Of a stretch of 64,000 bases of DNA, positions 52,386 through 61,877 are shown piece by piece. Source of the DNA: Sphaerochaetaceae bacterium (GTDB lineage Bacteria > Spirochaetota > Spirochaetia > Sphaerochaetales > Sphaerochaetaceae); assembly GCA_028532765.1 (NCBI GenBank), contig JAQQAR010000010.1:1-64000 (forward strand). The letters are read 5' to 3'. Position 1 is the first letter of the stretch; every line of letters begins with the position of its first letter. The notes beneath the pieces were generated by a model. It was not told the DNA's origin and ran no database searches. It was given only the letters and a program-made list of their open reading frames with translations. A program made the translations under genes and the position numbers.

Positions 52386-53294
52386 ATGACGCAATCCCTC
52401 ACACAGGTTGCTCTCTTTCTCTTCATCATAATCCTTGCCCAGATCCTGAAGCGGATCGGATTATTTACGGAGAAGGAAGGAAGCACGCTCTCCAGTATCA
52501 GCTTGAATATCACCCTTCCAGCAGCTATCGTGGCTAGTTTCAACACCTTCACGATGGATTATTCACTACTGGTGCTGGTTGCCTATGGAATTGGGGCGAA
52601 CATCCTGCTCGCCTCTCTCTCCTACCTTTTTATGTGTAAGCAGAACAATTCACTGAAGGCATACGCCCTCCTGAGTGGATCAACCTATAACGTTGGCAAC
52701 TTCTCCTTCCCTTTCATCCAATCCCTTTTCGGTGCCCAAGCCTTGGTTGCAGCCTCTCTGTTCGACCTAGGCAATGCACTGATGACCACAGGACTAACCT
52801 ACTCCCTGGCAAGTTCTGTCTCCCAGGGAAAACGTCCAGAAACTACTGACATCATAAGAAAACTCTTCACCAGTGTACCATTCATCACCTATCTGGTTAT
52901 GATCACGCTCTCCTTCGCACATATTCGGTTGCCTCTCTTTCTCCAAGACTGGATGGTGGCCATAGGAAAAGCAAACCCGATCATCGCTATGTTGATGATC
53001 GGGATAATGTTGGACATTCATTTTGAGAAGAGTTGGATCAAGTATACGCTGGGGTTACTGACCATACGATACGGAATGGGTATCCTGATGGCCTGGTATT
53101 TCATCGTTCATACCGATTTCAACCAGATCATCAAGACAACCCTTGTATTCGTCGTATTCAGCCCAAGTGCAACCAGCTCAGTGGCTTTCCTTGAGAAGCT
53201 GACTGATGAGAAGAAGCTTGCTTCCTTTACCTCCTCTCTATCAGTCTTGGCGAGTATTGCCAGCTTTACCATCCTCTCTCTTTTGGTTACCTAG
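52386..53294 (+). CDS. AEC-family (auxin efflux carrier-like) transporter
   Basis: Inner-membrane permease of 302 residues with about 10 helices in two inverted repeats; each repeat opens with a helix followed by the conserved Pro/Asn region ([18 protein letters not shown] and [13 protein letters not shown]...[15 protein letters not shown]). Bacterial members export malate, malonate or other organic anions; the substrate is unknown here. No ribosome-binding site; the ATG is 7 bases after a -10 hexamer. The stop codon shares the four bases CTAG with the stop of the convergent xylA gene. Confidence 0.9.
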   Translation: MTQSLTQVALFLFIIILAQILKRIGLFTEKEGSTLSSISLNITLPAAIVASFNTFTMDYSLLVLVAYGIGANILLASLSYLFMCKQNNSLKAYALLSGSTYNVGNFSFPFIQSLFGAQALVAASLFDLGNALMTTGLTYSLASSVSQGKRPETTDIIRKLFTSVPFITYLVMITLSFAHIRLPLFLQDWMVAIGKANPIIAMLMIGIMLDIHFEKSWIKYTLGLLTIRYGMGILMAWYFIVHTDFNQIIKTTLVFVVFSPSATSSVAFLEKLTDEKKLASFTSSLSVLASIASFTILSLLVT

Positions 53295-54619
53295 CCGAAG
53301 AGGTAGGAGTTAACCAGATTGTTCAGGTACTCCTGCTTCCCACTGCGCTTTTCGATCTGAACATTGCGACCGATAGCGGCAAGAGATGCAAGATCCATGG
53401 AACCATCTTCAAACTTCTTTCCTTCCCCTGCATCAAATGAAGCATAGCGGTTCTTGACGAACGTATCGAACAATCCTTCATCGATGATCTTGTGGGCAAC
53501 CTCAAGACCAAGAGCAAAACTATCCATACCGCCGATATGAGCGATGAAGAGATCTTCAAGGTCAGTGGAGTTACGCCTCCGTTTAGCATCAAAGTTCAGT
53601 CCACCGCTGCCAAGTCCACCGTGCCGCAAGATAACCAACATCGCCATGGTGGTAGCATATACATCGGTGGGGAACTCATCAGTATCCCATCCATTGATCG
53701 AGTCACCCTGGTTTGCATCGACACTGCCAAGCATACCATGACTTGCAGAGACCAACAGATCATGGTCGAAGGTATGGCCAGCCAAGGTTGCATGGTTGGC
53801 TTCAATATTACACTTGAAATCCTTATCCAAACCATACTCCTTGAGGAATCCGATTGTGGTGGCAGCATCATAGTCATACTGATGCTTGGTCGGTTCCATC
53901 GGCTTTGGTTCGATCAAGAAGGTTCCCTTGAACCCAATACTCCGTCCATAGTCACGTGCCATGGTAAGGAATCGTGCAAGATGGTCCTGCTCTCTCTTCA
54001 TGTTGGTATTCAAGAGACTCATGTACCCCTCTCTACCACCCCAGAAGACATAATTCTGTCCACCGAGTTTCACGTTCACATCCAGACTGTTCTTTACCTG
54101 TACTGCTGCACGGGCAACAACATTGAAATCGGGGTTGGTTGCTGCTCCGTTCATGTAGATAGGATGCGTGAATACATTAGCGGTATTCCAAAGCAATTTC
54201 ACGCCACTTGCTTTCTGTCTTGCGAGCAATTCGTCAGCAATCTTGTGAAACGTCTTCTCATAGGTCACCGCATCTTCACTATCGGGAGAAGCATCCACAT
54301 CGTGGAAACAATAGTAGGGAGTCCCCAGCTTGGTGAAGAACTCGAAAGCTGCATCAGCCTTGGCAACTGCATTCGCAAATGGGTCAGACTTTCTGAATGG
54401 GAATTCCATCGTTGAACTACCGAAGGGATCCGTACCATCTGCACAGAAACTATGCCAATAGGCAGTCGCAAATCGAAGATGCTCTGCCATTGTCTTACCA
54501 CCAATCATCTTCTTCGCATCATAATACTTGAATGCGAGAGGGTTCTTGCTTCCCTTTCCCTCGAACGCAATCTTTCCGATTCCCTTAAAATATTCCTGAT
54601 CTCCGACAAAATATTCCAT
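53291..54619 (-). CDS. xylA: Xylose isomerase
   Basis: Cytoplasmic metal-dependent isomerase converting D-xylose to D-xylulose, 442 residues. Group II type by length. Signatures: [12 protein letters not shown] (active-site His near 101), [48 protein letters not shown], and [10 protein letters not shown]. It lies 8 bp downstream of xylB in the same direction; the pair is the xylose catabolic operon, read away from the AraC-type regulator. Confidence 0.98.
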   Translation of the reverse strand: MEYFVGDQEYFKGIGKIAFEGKGSKNPLAFKYYDAKKMIGGKTMAEHLRFATAYWHSFCADGTDPFGSSTMEFPFRKSDPFANAVAKADAAFEFFTKLGTPYYCFHDVDASPDSEDAVTYEKTFHKIADELLARQKASGVKLLWNTANVFTHPIYMNGAATNPDFNVVARAAVQVKNSLDVNVKLGGQNYVFWGGREGYMSLLNTNMKREQDHLARFLTMARDYGRSIGFKGTFLIEPKPMEPTKHQYDYDAATTIGFLKEYGLDKDFKCNIEANHATLAGHTFDHDLLVSASHGMLGSVDANQGDSINGWDTDEFPTDVYATTMAMLVILRHGGLGSGGLNFDAKRRRNSTDLEDLFIAHIGGMDSFALGLEVAHKIIDEGLFDTFVKNRYASFDAGEGKKFEDGSMDLASLAAIGRNVQIEKRSGKQEYLNNLVNSYLFG

Positions 54620-54627
54620 ACATCCTC

Positions 54628-56106
54628 CTACTGAAATAAAGGCGTCATCGCCTCAACATACGATTGATAACGCTCATATGCCTTCGCATACTGCGCTCCT
54701 GCTTCCTTATTCGGTTCACAACCCTTTGCATCATCAAATCGCACATGCTCAGATGCAAGGTCCACGATCGACCCTCCCTTGAGGGTCCATAAAGCCTGGA
54801 GAGCTGCACCAAAGGCAGCACTCTCTCCAACTTCTGGAACTGAAACCGGTAATTGCATTACATCACATGCAATCTGTCTCCAGATGGCACTCTTCGCCCC
54901 ACCACCGGTGAGGATGATCCGCTTGGGGATGAAGCCAAGCTCCCCGAATGCATCCAATCCACCCTTCATGGCATAGATGGAACTTTCCAAGGCAGCTCGG
55001 GCAATATTCTCAACCTTCATATTCCCCATATCCAAACCCGCGATCACACCCTTTCCGTGTGGCAGGTTGGGCACTCTCTCACCATTGAAGAAAGGAAGCA
55101 TGGTTACCCCCTCACATCCAATGGGAGCCTTCGCGGCCAGAGTGTCAAGTTCCTTGACATCATAGCCGAAGAGCTGTCTCACTGACTCTGTGGTAATGGT
55201 GCAGTTCATGGTACAGAGCAGTGGAAGATACCCACCGGTGGAAGAACAGAAGGCAGCAAGCCTGCCTTTTCGGTCGGTAATGCAAGCATCACTGTATCCA
55301 AACAGCGTACCGCTGGTCCCCATGCTCATGGTCAGATCGCCCTTTCCCACACAACCGGTTCCAATGGCCCCAGCCATATTGTCCCCTGCACCACAGGAGA
55401 CAGGAATCCCTTGTGGGATACCAAGCTCCTTTGCCGTTGATGCTTGTACCGTGCCAGCTGCATCTCCTGCCTTGGTGATCGGTGGCAACATGCTATAGAG
55501 ATCACGCTCCTCATCCACCGCCAGCAGAACTTCCCTGCTCCATGCTTTCTTCTTTACATCAAAGAAGGCAGTACCGGAAGCATCACCTGCTTCAGCACTG
55601 TAGACTCCCGTCAGATACAGATTGATGTAATCATGGGGCAGAAGTATATGCGCCAGCTTGGCATATGCGTCTGGTCGATGTTGTTTCAAGTGAAGAATCT
55701 TGGACAAGGTATAGCCGGGAAGAATCTGGTTTCCCAAGAGCTCAAACACTCTCTCTTCTCCACCGAGTTTCTGTGTTAGTTCATCACACTGTGCTTTGGT
55801 TGAGGTATCACACCAGAGCTTGACTGGAGCCAGCACCTCTCCATCCTTTCCAGCGGGAACAAACCCATGTTGCTGTGCAGAGACGCCGATTGCGACAACC
55901 TGCTCCTTTATCTTCGGATCTATCTGGGCAAAGCAGGATCTGATTGCATCCAGATACCATACAGCTTCTTGCTCACGTGTCCCATCATCGTGACTCTCCA
56001 TCTCGTGGGAGGCACTGACGGTCAACAGGACTTGCTTTGTCTCGGCATCATAACAGAGTACCTTGGTGCTCTGGGTGCCAGTATCAATTCCTATAACAAC
56101 TTGCAT
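54628..56106 (-). CDS. xylB: Xylulokinase
   Basis: FGGY-family kinase, 492 residues, that phosphorylates D-xylulose to xylulose-5-phosphate for the pentose phosphate pathway. [12 protein letters not shown] near residue 6 is the N-terminal phosphate loop, [16 protein letters not shown] binds the sugar, and [15 protein letters not shown] and [15 protein letters not shown] are the FGGY signatures. ATG at 56104-56106 follows AAGGAGAGG; an open frame reaching back into the divergent regulator promoter is rejected. It is the first gene of the xylBA operon. Confidence 0.96.
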   Translation of the reverse strand: MQVVIGIDTGTQSTKVLCYDAETKQVLLTVSASHEMESHDDGTREQEAVWYLDAIRSCFAQIDPKIKEQVVAIGVSAQQHGFVPAGKDGEVLAPVKLWCDTSTKAQCDELTQKLGGEERVFELLGNQILPGYTLSKILHLKQHRPDAYAKLAHILLPHDYINLYLTGVYSAEAGDASGTAFFDVKKKAWSREVLLAVDEERDLYSMLPPITKAGDAAGTVQASTAKELGIPQGIPVSCGAGDNMAGAIGTGCVGKGDLTMSMGTSGTLFGYSDACITDRKGRLAAFCSSTGGYLPLLCTMNCTITTESVRQLFGYDVKELDTLAAKAPIGCEGVTMLPFFNGERVPNLPHGKGVIAGLDMGNMKVENIARAALESSIYAMKGGLDAFGELGFIPKRIILTGGGAKSAIWRQIACDVMQLPVSVPEVGESAAFGAALQALWTLKGGSIVDLASEHVRFDDAKGCEPNKEAGAQYAKAYERYQSYVEAMTPLFQ

Positions 56107-56130
56107 ACAAATCCTCTCCTTTGCTATAGC

Positions 56131-56157
56131 ATTACCCATCAAAGACACGATTACCAT
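56131..56157. promoter_or_regulatory. Direct repeats in the xylB/araC-type intergenic region
   Basis: ATTACCCAT (56131-56139) and ATTACCAT (56150-56157) occur 19 bp apart, the spacing of AraC-family half-sites on one face of the helix. They are the best candidate operator for the divergent regulator. Confidence 0.4.
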
Positions 56158-56186
56158 AGACAAGATTGTGAAAACATATGTATTAT
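56157..56186 (+). promoter_or_regulatory. Leaderless-type promoter of the AraC-type regulator
   Basis: TAGACA (56157-56162), 18 bp, TATTAT (56181-56186), then TGACTT and the ATG at 56193. Confidence 0.55.
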
Positions 56187-56192
56187 TGACTT

Positions 56193-56984
56193 ATGGAGCT
56201 ATTAGATGCGGTCTTTGTATTCCAAATGCATGAGGAACAGGAACTCCTGTGGCATCAGCGAGTGCATAATCACGAGCCTGGGCAATTCGAAGTCCACTAC
56301 TTCGTCAGTGGAAGTGGTACCTTCAGCAATGCCCAAAGCCGATACACCATCTCACCAGGCTCATTGTTTGTAACCACTGGTGGAACCGTGCATGCTATTG
56401 AGGCTGACCGTCATGCTGGTCTCACCTATTATGCTACCCTGATCAGCTGTCCTGAAGAACAGGGTTTGGTGAACAAGCTGGAAACAATGAACCCTATTCG
56501 GCTGGGAACAAACTGGCGTTTCTTCTTTGAAGAAGTCAGAGACAAGGGCCTCAGCCAATTGAAGGAATTACGCATCAGTGCCTGCTACCAGATGCTTGGA
56601 CTCTTGTACAACCTTGCTGCCGGTACAAAGCTGGAAGAGAATCAAGGGGAGAATGTTCACCTTGAGAAAGCCATTCGTTATATGCAACGACATATCTTTG
56701 ACAATCTGAATCTGCAGATGATCGCAGACCATGTACAACTCGATCCTTCATATTTTGTCCGTCTGTTCAAGAAACGCATGAACACCACCCCGATGCGGTA
56801 TTACTCAAACCTGCAGCTTGAAGTGGCACGTGCACTGCTTACCAGCACAACCCAATCCATCAAGGAAATTTCAGAGAATCTGCAGTTTTGTTCTGAGTTC
56901 CATTTCTCCAAACGATTCAAGCAATCCACAGGGAGCAGTCCCTCTTCCTACCGAAAGACCCATTTACAACTTCTCGGCTTGTAA
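56193..56984 (+). CDS. AraC-family transcriptional regulator of xylose genes (inferred)
   Basis: DNA-binding regulator of 263 residues. Residues about 1-150 form a cupin-type sensor (HNHEPGQFEVHYFVSGSGTFSNAQSRYTISPGSLFVT), and 165-258 hold two helix-turn-helix motifs ending in the AraC signature (IKEISENLQFCSEFHFSKRFKQSTGSSPSSYRK). Divergent from xylBA with 86 bp between, so xylose-dependent activation of that operon is likely but inferred. The ATG is exactly six bases behind a TATTAT hexamer with no ribosome-binding site, indicating a leaderless mRNA. A hairpin-like GTG/CAC segment follows the stop codon (56984-57017). Confidence 0.9.
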   Translation: MELLDAVFVFQMHEEQELLWHQRVHNHEPGQFEVHYFVSGSGTFSNAQSRYTISPGSLFVTTGGTVHAIEADRHAGLTYYATLISCPEEQGLVNKLETMNPIRLGTNWRFFFEEVRDKGLSQLKELRISACYQMLGLLYNLAAGTKLEENQGENVHLEKAIRYMQRHIFDNLNLQMIADHVQLDPSYFVRLFKKRMNTTPMRYYSNLQLEVARALLTSTTQSIKEISENLQFCSEFHFSKRFKQSTGSSPSSYRKTHLQLLGL

Positions 56985-57277
56985 GTGTGGGAGAAGATAC
57001 AAAACTTCTTCCACGCACCTCTTGTCAGAAGTGACAGGTACCTTTGTACATGTCTTTTGTCATATCATGGGGTGTGCCACAAGTAATATTTCTTCATTAT
57101 TAGTCATTCCCCTTCAGATTCAACGTTTTTACCATGTCATAAGTGAACACTTCTCACAAAATTTCTCATAAAACTTGTGTAATGTGAGATGTTATTGGTA
57201 TATGTTATAGGTTACTTCTTCTAACATATGACAATATTTAATTTCTTCTATTATAACAATTTATTTTATTTTCTCTA
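56985..57277. other. AT-rich intergenic stretch without gene
   Basis: No reading frame with a credible start, no tRNA. It contains small inverted repeats (TGTC-AGAAGT-GACA and AAGTG-AA-CACTT at 57141-57152) and becomes strongly A+T-rich after about 57180, probably an upstream activating element for the promoter that follows. Confidence 0.6.
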
Positions 57278-57306
57278 TTGACATCTTCTTACATCTTACA
57301 TATTAT
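57278..57306 (+). promoter_or_regulatory. Strong promoter of the small secreted protein gene
   Basis: TTGACA (57278-57283), exactly 17 bp, TATTAT (57301-57306), with A+T-rich sequence just upstream. The best match to consensus in the window. Confidence 0.75.
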
Positions 57307-57340
57307 ATAGACGTAACAACTACTAAAAAGGAGTAAGAAG

Positions 57341-57580
57341 ATGAAGAAGTTTAAAGCCATCATACTGACAGCCATCTTGATGACCGTCTTCTCTTCTGCT
57401 CTTTTTGCTGCCGGCATGCAGGATACTGCAGTACTTAAGCTGCACGCCTACATCCCCGAGAGAAACACCTTTACCGCCAATGAGTTTGGATACTTTGAAG
57501 TTGAGTCGAATGCAAACAACTTCACCTATTCAGTTGCTGAAGAAGGAACGAACAGAATGTTGTTCGTGGTTGCCAATTAA
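57341..57580 (+). CDS. Small secreted protein of unknown function
   Basis: Protein of 79 residues with a signal peptide (KKFKAIILTAILMTVFSSALFA, then AGMQD), leaving about 55 mature residues. The mature part (TAVLKLHAYIPERNTFTANEFGYFEVESNANNFTYSVAEEGTNRMLFVVAN) is beta-rich, has no Cys and few charges, and matches no family I know; it could be a fibre-like or periplasmic adaptor. AAAAAGGAG lies seven bases before the ATG. It is a stand-alone unit with a near-consensus promoter and its own terminator, so high expression is likely. Confidence 0.75.
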   Translation: MKKFKAIILTAILMTVFSSALFAAGMQDTAVLKLHAYIPERNTFTANEFGYFEVESNANNFTYSVAEEGTNRMLFVVAN

Positions 57581-57624
57581 GAAAGTTCGAAGCGCGTCCG
57601 GACAGACAAGCTTGCAAATATTGA

Positions 57625-57653
57625 AGCCAGTGATGAGGGAAACATCGCTGGCT
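57625..57653 (+). terminator. Terminator after the small secreted protein gene
   Basis: AGCCAGTGATG/CATCGCTGGCT (11 pairs, one G-U) with loop AGGGAAA, then a T-rich TCTATCTTTAT. Confidence 0.75.
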
Positions 57654-57685
57654 TCTATCTTTATCTGAATCTTATAGGTGAAAAC

Positions 57686-58570
57686 CTAGTCAAATACCTC
57701 ATTAGCCAGAGGGATCGAGGCCATTGCCCCTGGGCGAGAGACCGCAAGACCAGCAGCCTTACTTGCAAAGCGTAAGCACTCCTTGACGGTATATCCACGT
57801 GATAGAGAAGCCAGATAGTACCCGATGAAGGTATCACCTGCTGCGGTGGTATCGACAACCGGAGTGTCGTAGATTCCCTCACTGATCCTCTGATCCTTGT
57901 AACCGTAGAGACAGCCCTCCTTTCCAATAGTCAGGAGAATTTCGCTCTCAGGATAGTTTTTTACAAGCTGTTCCAGAATATCGGAAAAATCACTGCCCTC
58001 TGGAAGATCGGCAAGGTTTGCCCCTTCGATCTCATTTACTACCAGGAGATCCACAAGCGACAGAGGAAGATCTCGTGCACTTTGGTCAAAGGGCGCCAGA
58101 TTCATGCAAACCTTCATACTCCTTTTCTTCGCTTCACGGATCAGGTGCCCACTGTGGACAATCTCGTTCTGGAGAACAAGCATATCACCTGAGGAAAATT
58201 GCTTGATTGCTTCATCAATCTCATCGATGGTAATTGCAGTATTTCCTCCTCCGTAGAGGATGATTGCATTCTGTTTATTGCTATCAAGCTGAATCAATGC
58301 CTGTCCTGTCGCCCCTTCATACCGACGGATGAGAGAAGTATCGACCCCATAGCTTGAGAGCAACTCCAACAGGAATGCACCATCTTCCCCAATCTTTCCT
58401 GCATGAAAAACCTCAGCACCAGCTTTAGCAAGGGCAGCACTCTGGTTTGCACCCTTACCCCCGGCACTTTTGGTGAGAGAAGTGCTTTGCAGTGTCTCCC
58501 CACCCTTTACAATGTGGTTTACCGTGAAAATCAAATCAATATTGACAGAACCATAATTCAGAAATCGCAT
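57686..58570 (-). CDS. rbsK: Ribokinase (PfkB family)
   Basis: Sugar kinase of 294 residues that phosphorylates ribose at C5. Ribokinase signature 1 is GGKGANQSAALAKAG (about 37-51), and signature 2 is DTTAAGDTFIGYYLASL near 235; the anion-hole and catalytic Asp sit in AAGDTF. ATG at 58568-58570 has GGAGG four to five bases upstream. The gene starts 8 bp after the cardiolipin synthase gene ends, an unusual partner, but ribose released by the nucleoside hydrolase and DeoD in this window would be its natural substrate. Confidence 0.94.
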   Translation of the reverse strand: MRFLNYGSVNIDLIFTVNHIVKGGETLQSTSLTKSAGGKGANQSAALAKAGAEVFHAGKIGEDGAFLLELLSSYGVDTSLIRRYEGATGQALIQLDSNKQNAIILYGGGNTAITIDEIDEAIKQFSSGDMLVLQNEIVHSGHLIREAKKRSMKVCMNLAPFDQSARDLPLSLVDLLVVNEIEGANLADLPEGSDFSDILEQLVKNYPESEILLTIGKEGCLYGYKDQRISEGIYDTPVVDTTAAGDTFIGYYLASLSRGYTVKECLRFASKAAGLAVSRPGAMASIPLANEVFD

Positions 58571-58578
58571 CTTTCCTC

Positions 58579-60114
58579 CTATAACAACGGGGCGGCCAGT
58601 TTCAGGACCATCCCTGCAAGCTTCTTGATCCACGAGCGGTTCTTTATAAAATCCAAGGTGATTAGTCTACTGACATCCAAGGTCTTCCGTATATCAGCAT
58701 GTACTTTCTGTACGACAGAAGAACCATAAAATGCTACCCCGTTCTCAAAGTGCAAGTAGAATGAGCGATAATCCATGTTGATCGTTCCAATGATGGCAAC
58801 CCGATCATCACTCACGAACATCTTAGCATGCAGGAATCCTGGTATGTACTCATAAATTTTCACCCCGGACTCCAGCAGTGGCCGATAATTCTCCCTGGTG
58901 ACCGCAAACACATACCATTTATCAGGCTTATGGGGAGTGATAATACGCACATCTACGCCACTTTGGGCGGCAATCTTCAGCGCAGTGAGCATCTCATTAT
59001 CCAGGATGAGATAGGGAGTTGTAATCCAGACATACTTTTTTGCCATGCTGATAATCTGGATATAGGCATTTTCTGCAACATTCTCGTTATCCAACGGGTT
59101 ATCGGCGAAAGGTTGGACAAATCCATCCGTTTTGCAGGTTATGGTGGGGCGATATGCATAGTAATCCATTGGTTGCCCGATAGAGAAAGCCCAGAGTTGG
59201 AGAAACATCTGGGTGAGGCTCCAAACAGCATCCCCCCTAAGCTTAACTGCAGTATCTTTCCAATGCCCAAACCTGATTTTTCGGTTGGCATACTCATCGG
59301 CAATATTCATCCCACCGGTGTAACCCACATTGCCATCAATGACCAAGACTTTACGGTGGTCGCGACTGTTCGAACGACTATTCAAGTGAGCTTTCAATGG
59401 GTTGAAGGCAACTACCTCAAGCCCAAGTGAACGTAGTTTACGGTCGTAGTGGGAAGGGATGTCGAAAATGGAGCCTACATCATCGTACATGAGACAAACA
59501 CGAACCCCCTGCATACGCTTCTCAAGGAGTACAGCGAGCACAGAGTCCCAGACCTCTCCCTCTGCAATGATGAAGAACTCAAGAAAGATAAAGCTCTTGG
59601 CCTTTTTCAATTCTATCAAGACATCCTTTATCCATTCCTCTCCACTTGCAAAGTATTCAACTTCGGTATTTCCCCACACTGGGTATGAACTGATATTTGC
59701 AATGTACTGTGCTTGCCGCGCGAGCGTTCTTGAATATGCAGAGAGGGCTTTCATGGGCAGAAGGTTGCTATAGGCACCACCTTCCATGCCTCGTCGGTTG
59801 AGATCTTCCAGTCTTTCCAGTCTTGCACGAAGGCGGGCATTAAGCCCACGAGTACCGAAGAGGATATAGAACAAGCCTCCATAGACAGGGATGGTCATGA
59901 AAATAAGCATCCAGCCGATCTTATATGCAGGGTTGAGATCTCGGACGACTACAACAAGAGCCATCATGATGGAAAGGCCTGAGAGGAATTGAATCCAGAG
60001 AGCATCATTTTGGGCAAACCCAAAGATATTGATAAGGATGGCGATCTGGAGGGAGATGAGAACAAGGGAGATGAAGAGTCTGCCCGTGAAGAACTTCAGT
60101 AATTTTCGAAACAT
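58579..60114 (-). CDS. cls: Cardiolipin synthase, PLD type
   Basis: Membrane enzyme of 511 residues joining two phosphatidylglycerol molecules (or related lipids) into cardiolipin. Two N-terminal helices, then the phospholipase D pair: SRDHRKVLVIDG and FLHAKMFVSDDRVAIIGT (H-x-K-x4-D each), with the glycine-rich GGMNIADEY and YRSFYLHFENG following them. Complete and of normal length. GGGGGAGAG lies before the ATG. Ribokinase follows after 8 bp. Confidence 0.96.
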   Translation of the reverse strand: MFRKLLKFFTGRLFISLVLISLQIAILINIFGFAQNDALWIQFLSGLSIMMALVVVVRDLNPAYKIGWMLIFMTIPVYGGLFYILFGTRGLNARLRARLERLEDLNRRGMEGGAYSNLLPMKALSAYSRTLARQAQYIANISSYPVWGNTEVEYFASGEEWIKDVLIELKKAKSFIFLEFFIIAEGEVWDSVLAVLLEKRMQGVRVCLMYDDVGSIFDIPSHYDRKLRSLGLEVVAFNPLKAHLNSRSNSRDHRKVLVIDGNVGYTGGMNIADEYANRKIRFGHWKDTAVKLRGDAVWSLTQMFLQLWAFSIGQPMDYYAYRPTITCKTDGFVQPFADNPLDNENVAENAYIQIISMAKKYVWITTPYLILDNEMLTALKIAAQSGVDVRIITPHKPDKWYVFAVTRENYRPLLESGVKIYEYIPGFLHAKMFVSDDRVAIIGTINMDYRSFYLHFENGVAFYGSSVVQKVHADIRKTLDVSRLITLDFIKNRSWIKKLAGMVLKLAAPLL

Positions 60115-60170
60115 GGCTGCTCTCCCCCTTGGCAGAAGAGTATAACATTTCGGCCCTAGCTAGGCAAAGC

Positions 60171-60701
60171 CTACTCCTTGGGCATCGAGAACTCACATCC
60201 GCAATAGTGCTGGCGATAGAGCCCCAACTCCCTGCTTAGGCGAACACTCTTTTCAAAACCACCTTTCTTCTTGAAATCAATCTGCTCAAAACCAGGAAAT
60301 TGTTCTCCAACGCTGAATATTCGTTTACTGTTCTTGAAACGGCTTACCGTCAAGGTGGTCGTGAAATGCTTAAACCCCAGTTCTTCAGCCTTGGCTGAGG
60401 CTTCCTTCAAGTTGTAAGTGAAACAGAGGCTGCATCTGGTTTCCCCTTCCCTCTCCCCTTCATGACCTTTTACACTCTCCAACCAACGTTCATGGTCGTA
60501 GTGTTCATGGATTACCTTCAAGGAGTAGGTATGGGCTACTTCCACCAGAGCCTTATAACGCCTCTTGGCCTCTTCCATGGGATAAATATTGCTATTTGAA
60601 AAGTACAGGACAGGGTTCCAACCATCCTCAAGCAGTCTCTCGATGCTGGCAGTACTGCAGGGCCCACAACAGGCATGTACCAGAATGTCTTTCTCTTCCA
60701 T
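60171..60701 (-). CDS. queH: Epoxyqueuosine reductase QueH
   Basis: Last enzyme of queuosine tRNA modification, non-cobalamin type, 176 residues. HACCGPCSTAS, CSLCFTYNLKEA and HYCGCEFS supply the conserved Cys of the iron-sulfur/metal sites, and the central region has FTTTLTVSRFKN. The ATG at 60699-60701 lies six bases behind TATGCT with TTGCAA 18 bp further on and no ribosome-binding site, so a leaderless mRNA is likely; a TTG-initiated 21-residue extension is rejected. The 3' end carries a small TAGGC/GCCTA hairpin (60161-60173). Confidence 0.93.
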   Translation of the reverse strand: MEEKDILVHACCGPCSTASIERLLEDGWNPVLYFSNSNIYPMEEAKRRYKALVEVAHTYSLKVIHEHYDHERWLESVKGHEGEREGETRCSLCFTYNLKEASAKAEELGFKHFTTTLTVSRFKNSKRIFSVGEQFPGFEQIDFKKKGGFEKSVRLSRELGLYRQHYCGCEFSMPKE

Positions 60702-60707
60702 GTGCCC

Positions 60708-60737
60708 AGCATACGGTAAACCATCATGAACTTGCAA
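60708..60737 (-). promoter_or_regulatory. Leaderless-type promoter of queH
   Basis: Minus strand TTGCAA (60732-60737), 18 bp, TATGCT (60708-60713), then GGGCAC and the ATG at 60701. Confidence 0.5.
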
Positions 60738-60788
60738 CCACCTGCCTTTCTGTGTAGAGTACAACCGTTGAAGGGAGGTCCCAACACT

Positions 60789-61871
60789 ATGAATCGAAAG
60801 AAGAACCTTGGATTATGGATTACATTGTTGATCGTGGTACTCATATCCGTGATCGATATCCCTACGTATAGCAAATTCCTCTTGATCGCCCTATTCCTGG
60901 GCTCCCTGCTCTATTACAGACGGAGTGTCATCTTCTACATCAGGGCAAACAGCAAGATCACCAGCAAGAATGAGGCTGATTGGCAGTATGCTTGGCCCCT
61001 CTACCGAAAGGCCATCAAGGCAGGATTGCAGAAACCCTTTGTCATTACTGCAGCAAGCATGTTCCTCCAACGTGGGGATGCTGAGGAAGGCAAGCAGATC
61101 ATTGAGGACTACTTTGCCTCTGAAAAGGGACGAAATGAAAATCTTGACAATGTTGCAAAGACCATGGTCAGTATGGCCTATTGGATGGATGGGAATCTTG
61201 ATAAAGCAATTGAATGTGTTAGGGAAGTCCACGAGAGTGGATACCAGGATAAGAACCTGTTCATCAACTACACCACCTATGCATTGGCTGCCGGTGATCT
61301 TGAAAAAGCTGAAGAGTTGCTTGAAGAGGCAGGACAGCTGGAAGAAAGCAGCCCGGGCATCAGAGACAGCCGTGGATGGTTGCTTCTCCTCCGCGGAAAC
61401 TGGGAAGAAGCAGATACACTGTTCAAGGAACTCATTGAGAAGGGCCCTCGTTTCCCAGAACCCTATGTACATCATGCTCAGGTAAAAATACACTTTGGGC
61501 AAGTGGGAGATGCGATCGAGCTGTTGAAACAGGCCTTGGATGCCCGCTACGCAAATACGTCAGGTTTCAGCAAGGAAATTATCCAAGACATGATCGATGG
61601 CTTGGATAACCCAGAGACCAGAAGAAAGCGTGCCATGGAGATAGAAAAGGACACTGCTTCAGTAGCACTGGGAAAGAGTCCCGCATCAATCGACCAAGAC
61701 TTCCCCCCAGAGGAGGGATATATCCTTGAGGGGTTCGCCAAACCTAAAAAGCAAAAGAAAAGCGCCCCCAAACAGAAAAAGAAATCACCTATCGAGAGCG
61801 ATGACAGAACCCCCAATACAGACCTCACCGAGGAGGACTTGGAGTATATCAGAAAGCACAACCTTGAGTAG
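60789..61871 (+). CDS. Membrane-anchored TPR-repeat protein
   Basis: Protein of 360 residues. Two N-terminal helices (about 8-24 and 28-45) anchor it, followed by a cytoplasmic TPR solenoid (about 60-300) with repeats such as DAEEGKQIIEDYF, NLDKAIECVREVHESG, DLEKAEELLEEAG and NWEEADTLFKELIEKGP, and a Lys-rich acidic tail (KKQKKSAPKQKKKS...EEDLEYIRKHNLE). Probably a scaffold for protein complexes; no enzymatic motif. ATG at 60789 has GGGAGG ten bases upstream. Divergent from queH, sharing 87 bp. Confidence 0.8.
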   Translation: MNRKKNLGLWITLLIVVLISVIDIPTYSKFLLIALFLGSLLYYRRSVIFYIRANSKITSKNEADWQYAWPLYRKAIKAGLQKPFVITAASMFLQRGDAEEGKQIIEDYFASEKGRNENLDNVAKTMVSMAYWMDGNLDKAIECVREVHESGYQDKNLFINYTTYALAAGDLEKAEELLEEAGQLEESSPGIRDSRGWLLLLRGNWEEADTLFKELIEKGPRFPEPYVHHAQVKIHFGQVGDAIELLKQALDARYANTSGFSKEIIQDMIDGLDNPETRRKRAMEIEKDTASVALGKSPASIDQDFPPEEGYILEGFAKPKKQKKSAPKQKKKSPIESDDRTPNTDLTEEDLEYIRKHNLE

Positions 61872-61877
61872 CGCTCG

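Noticed and set aside
53492..54415. 307-residue plus-strand frame
   Set aside because: Antisense to xylA; shadow of a highly conserved gene.
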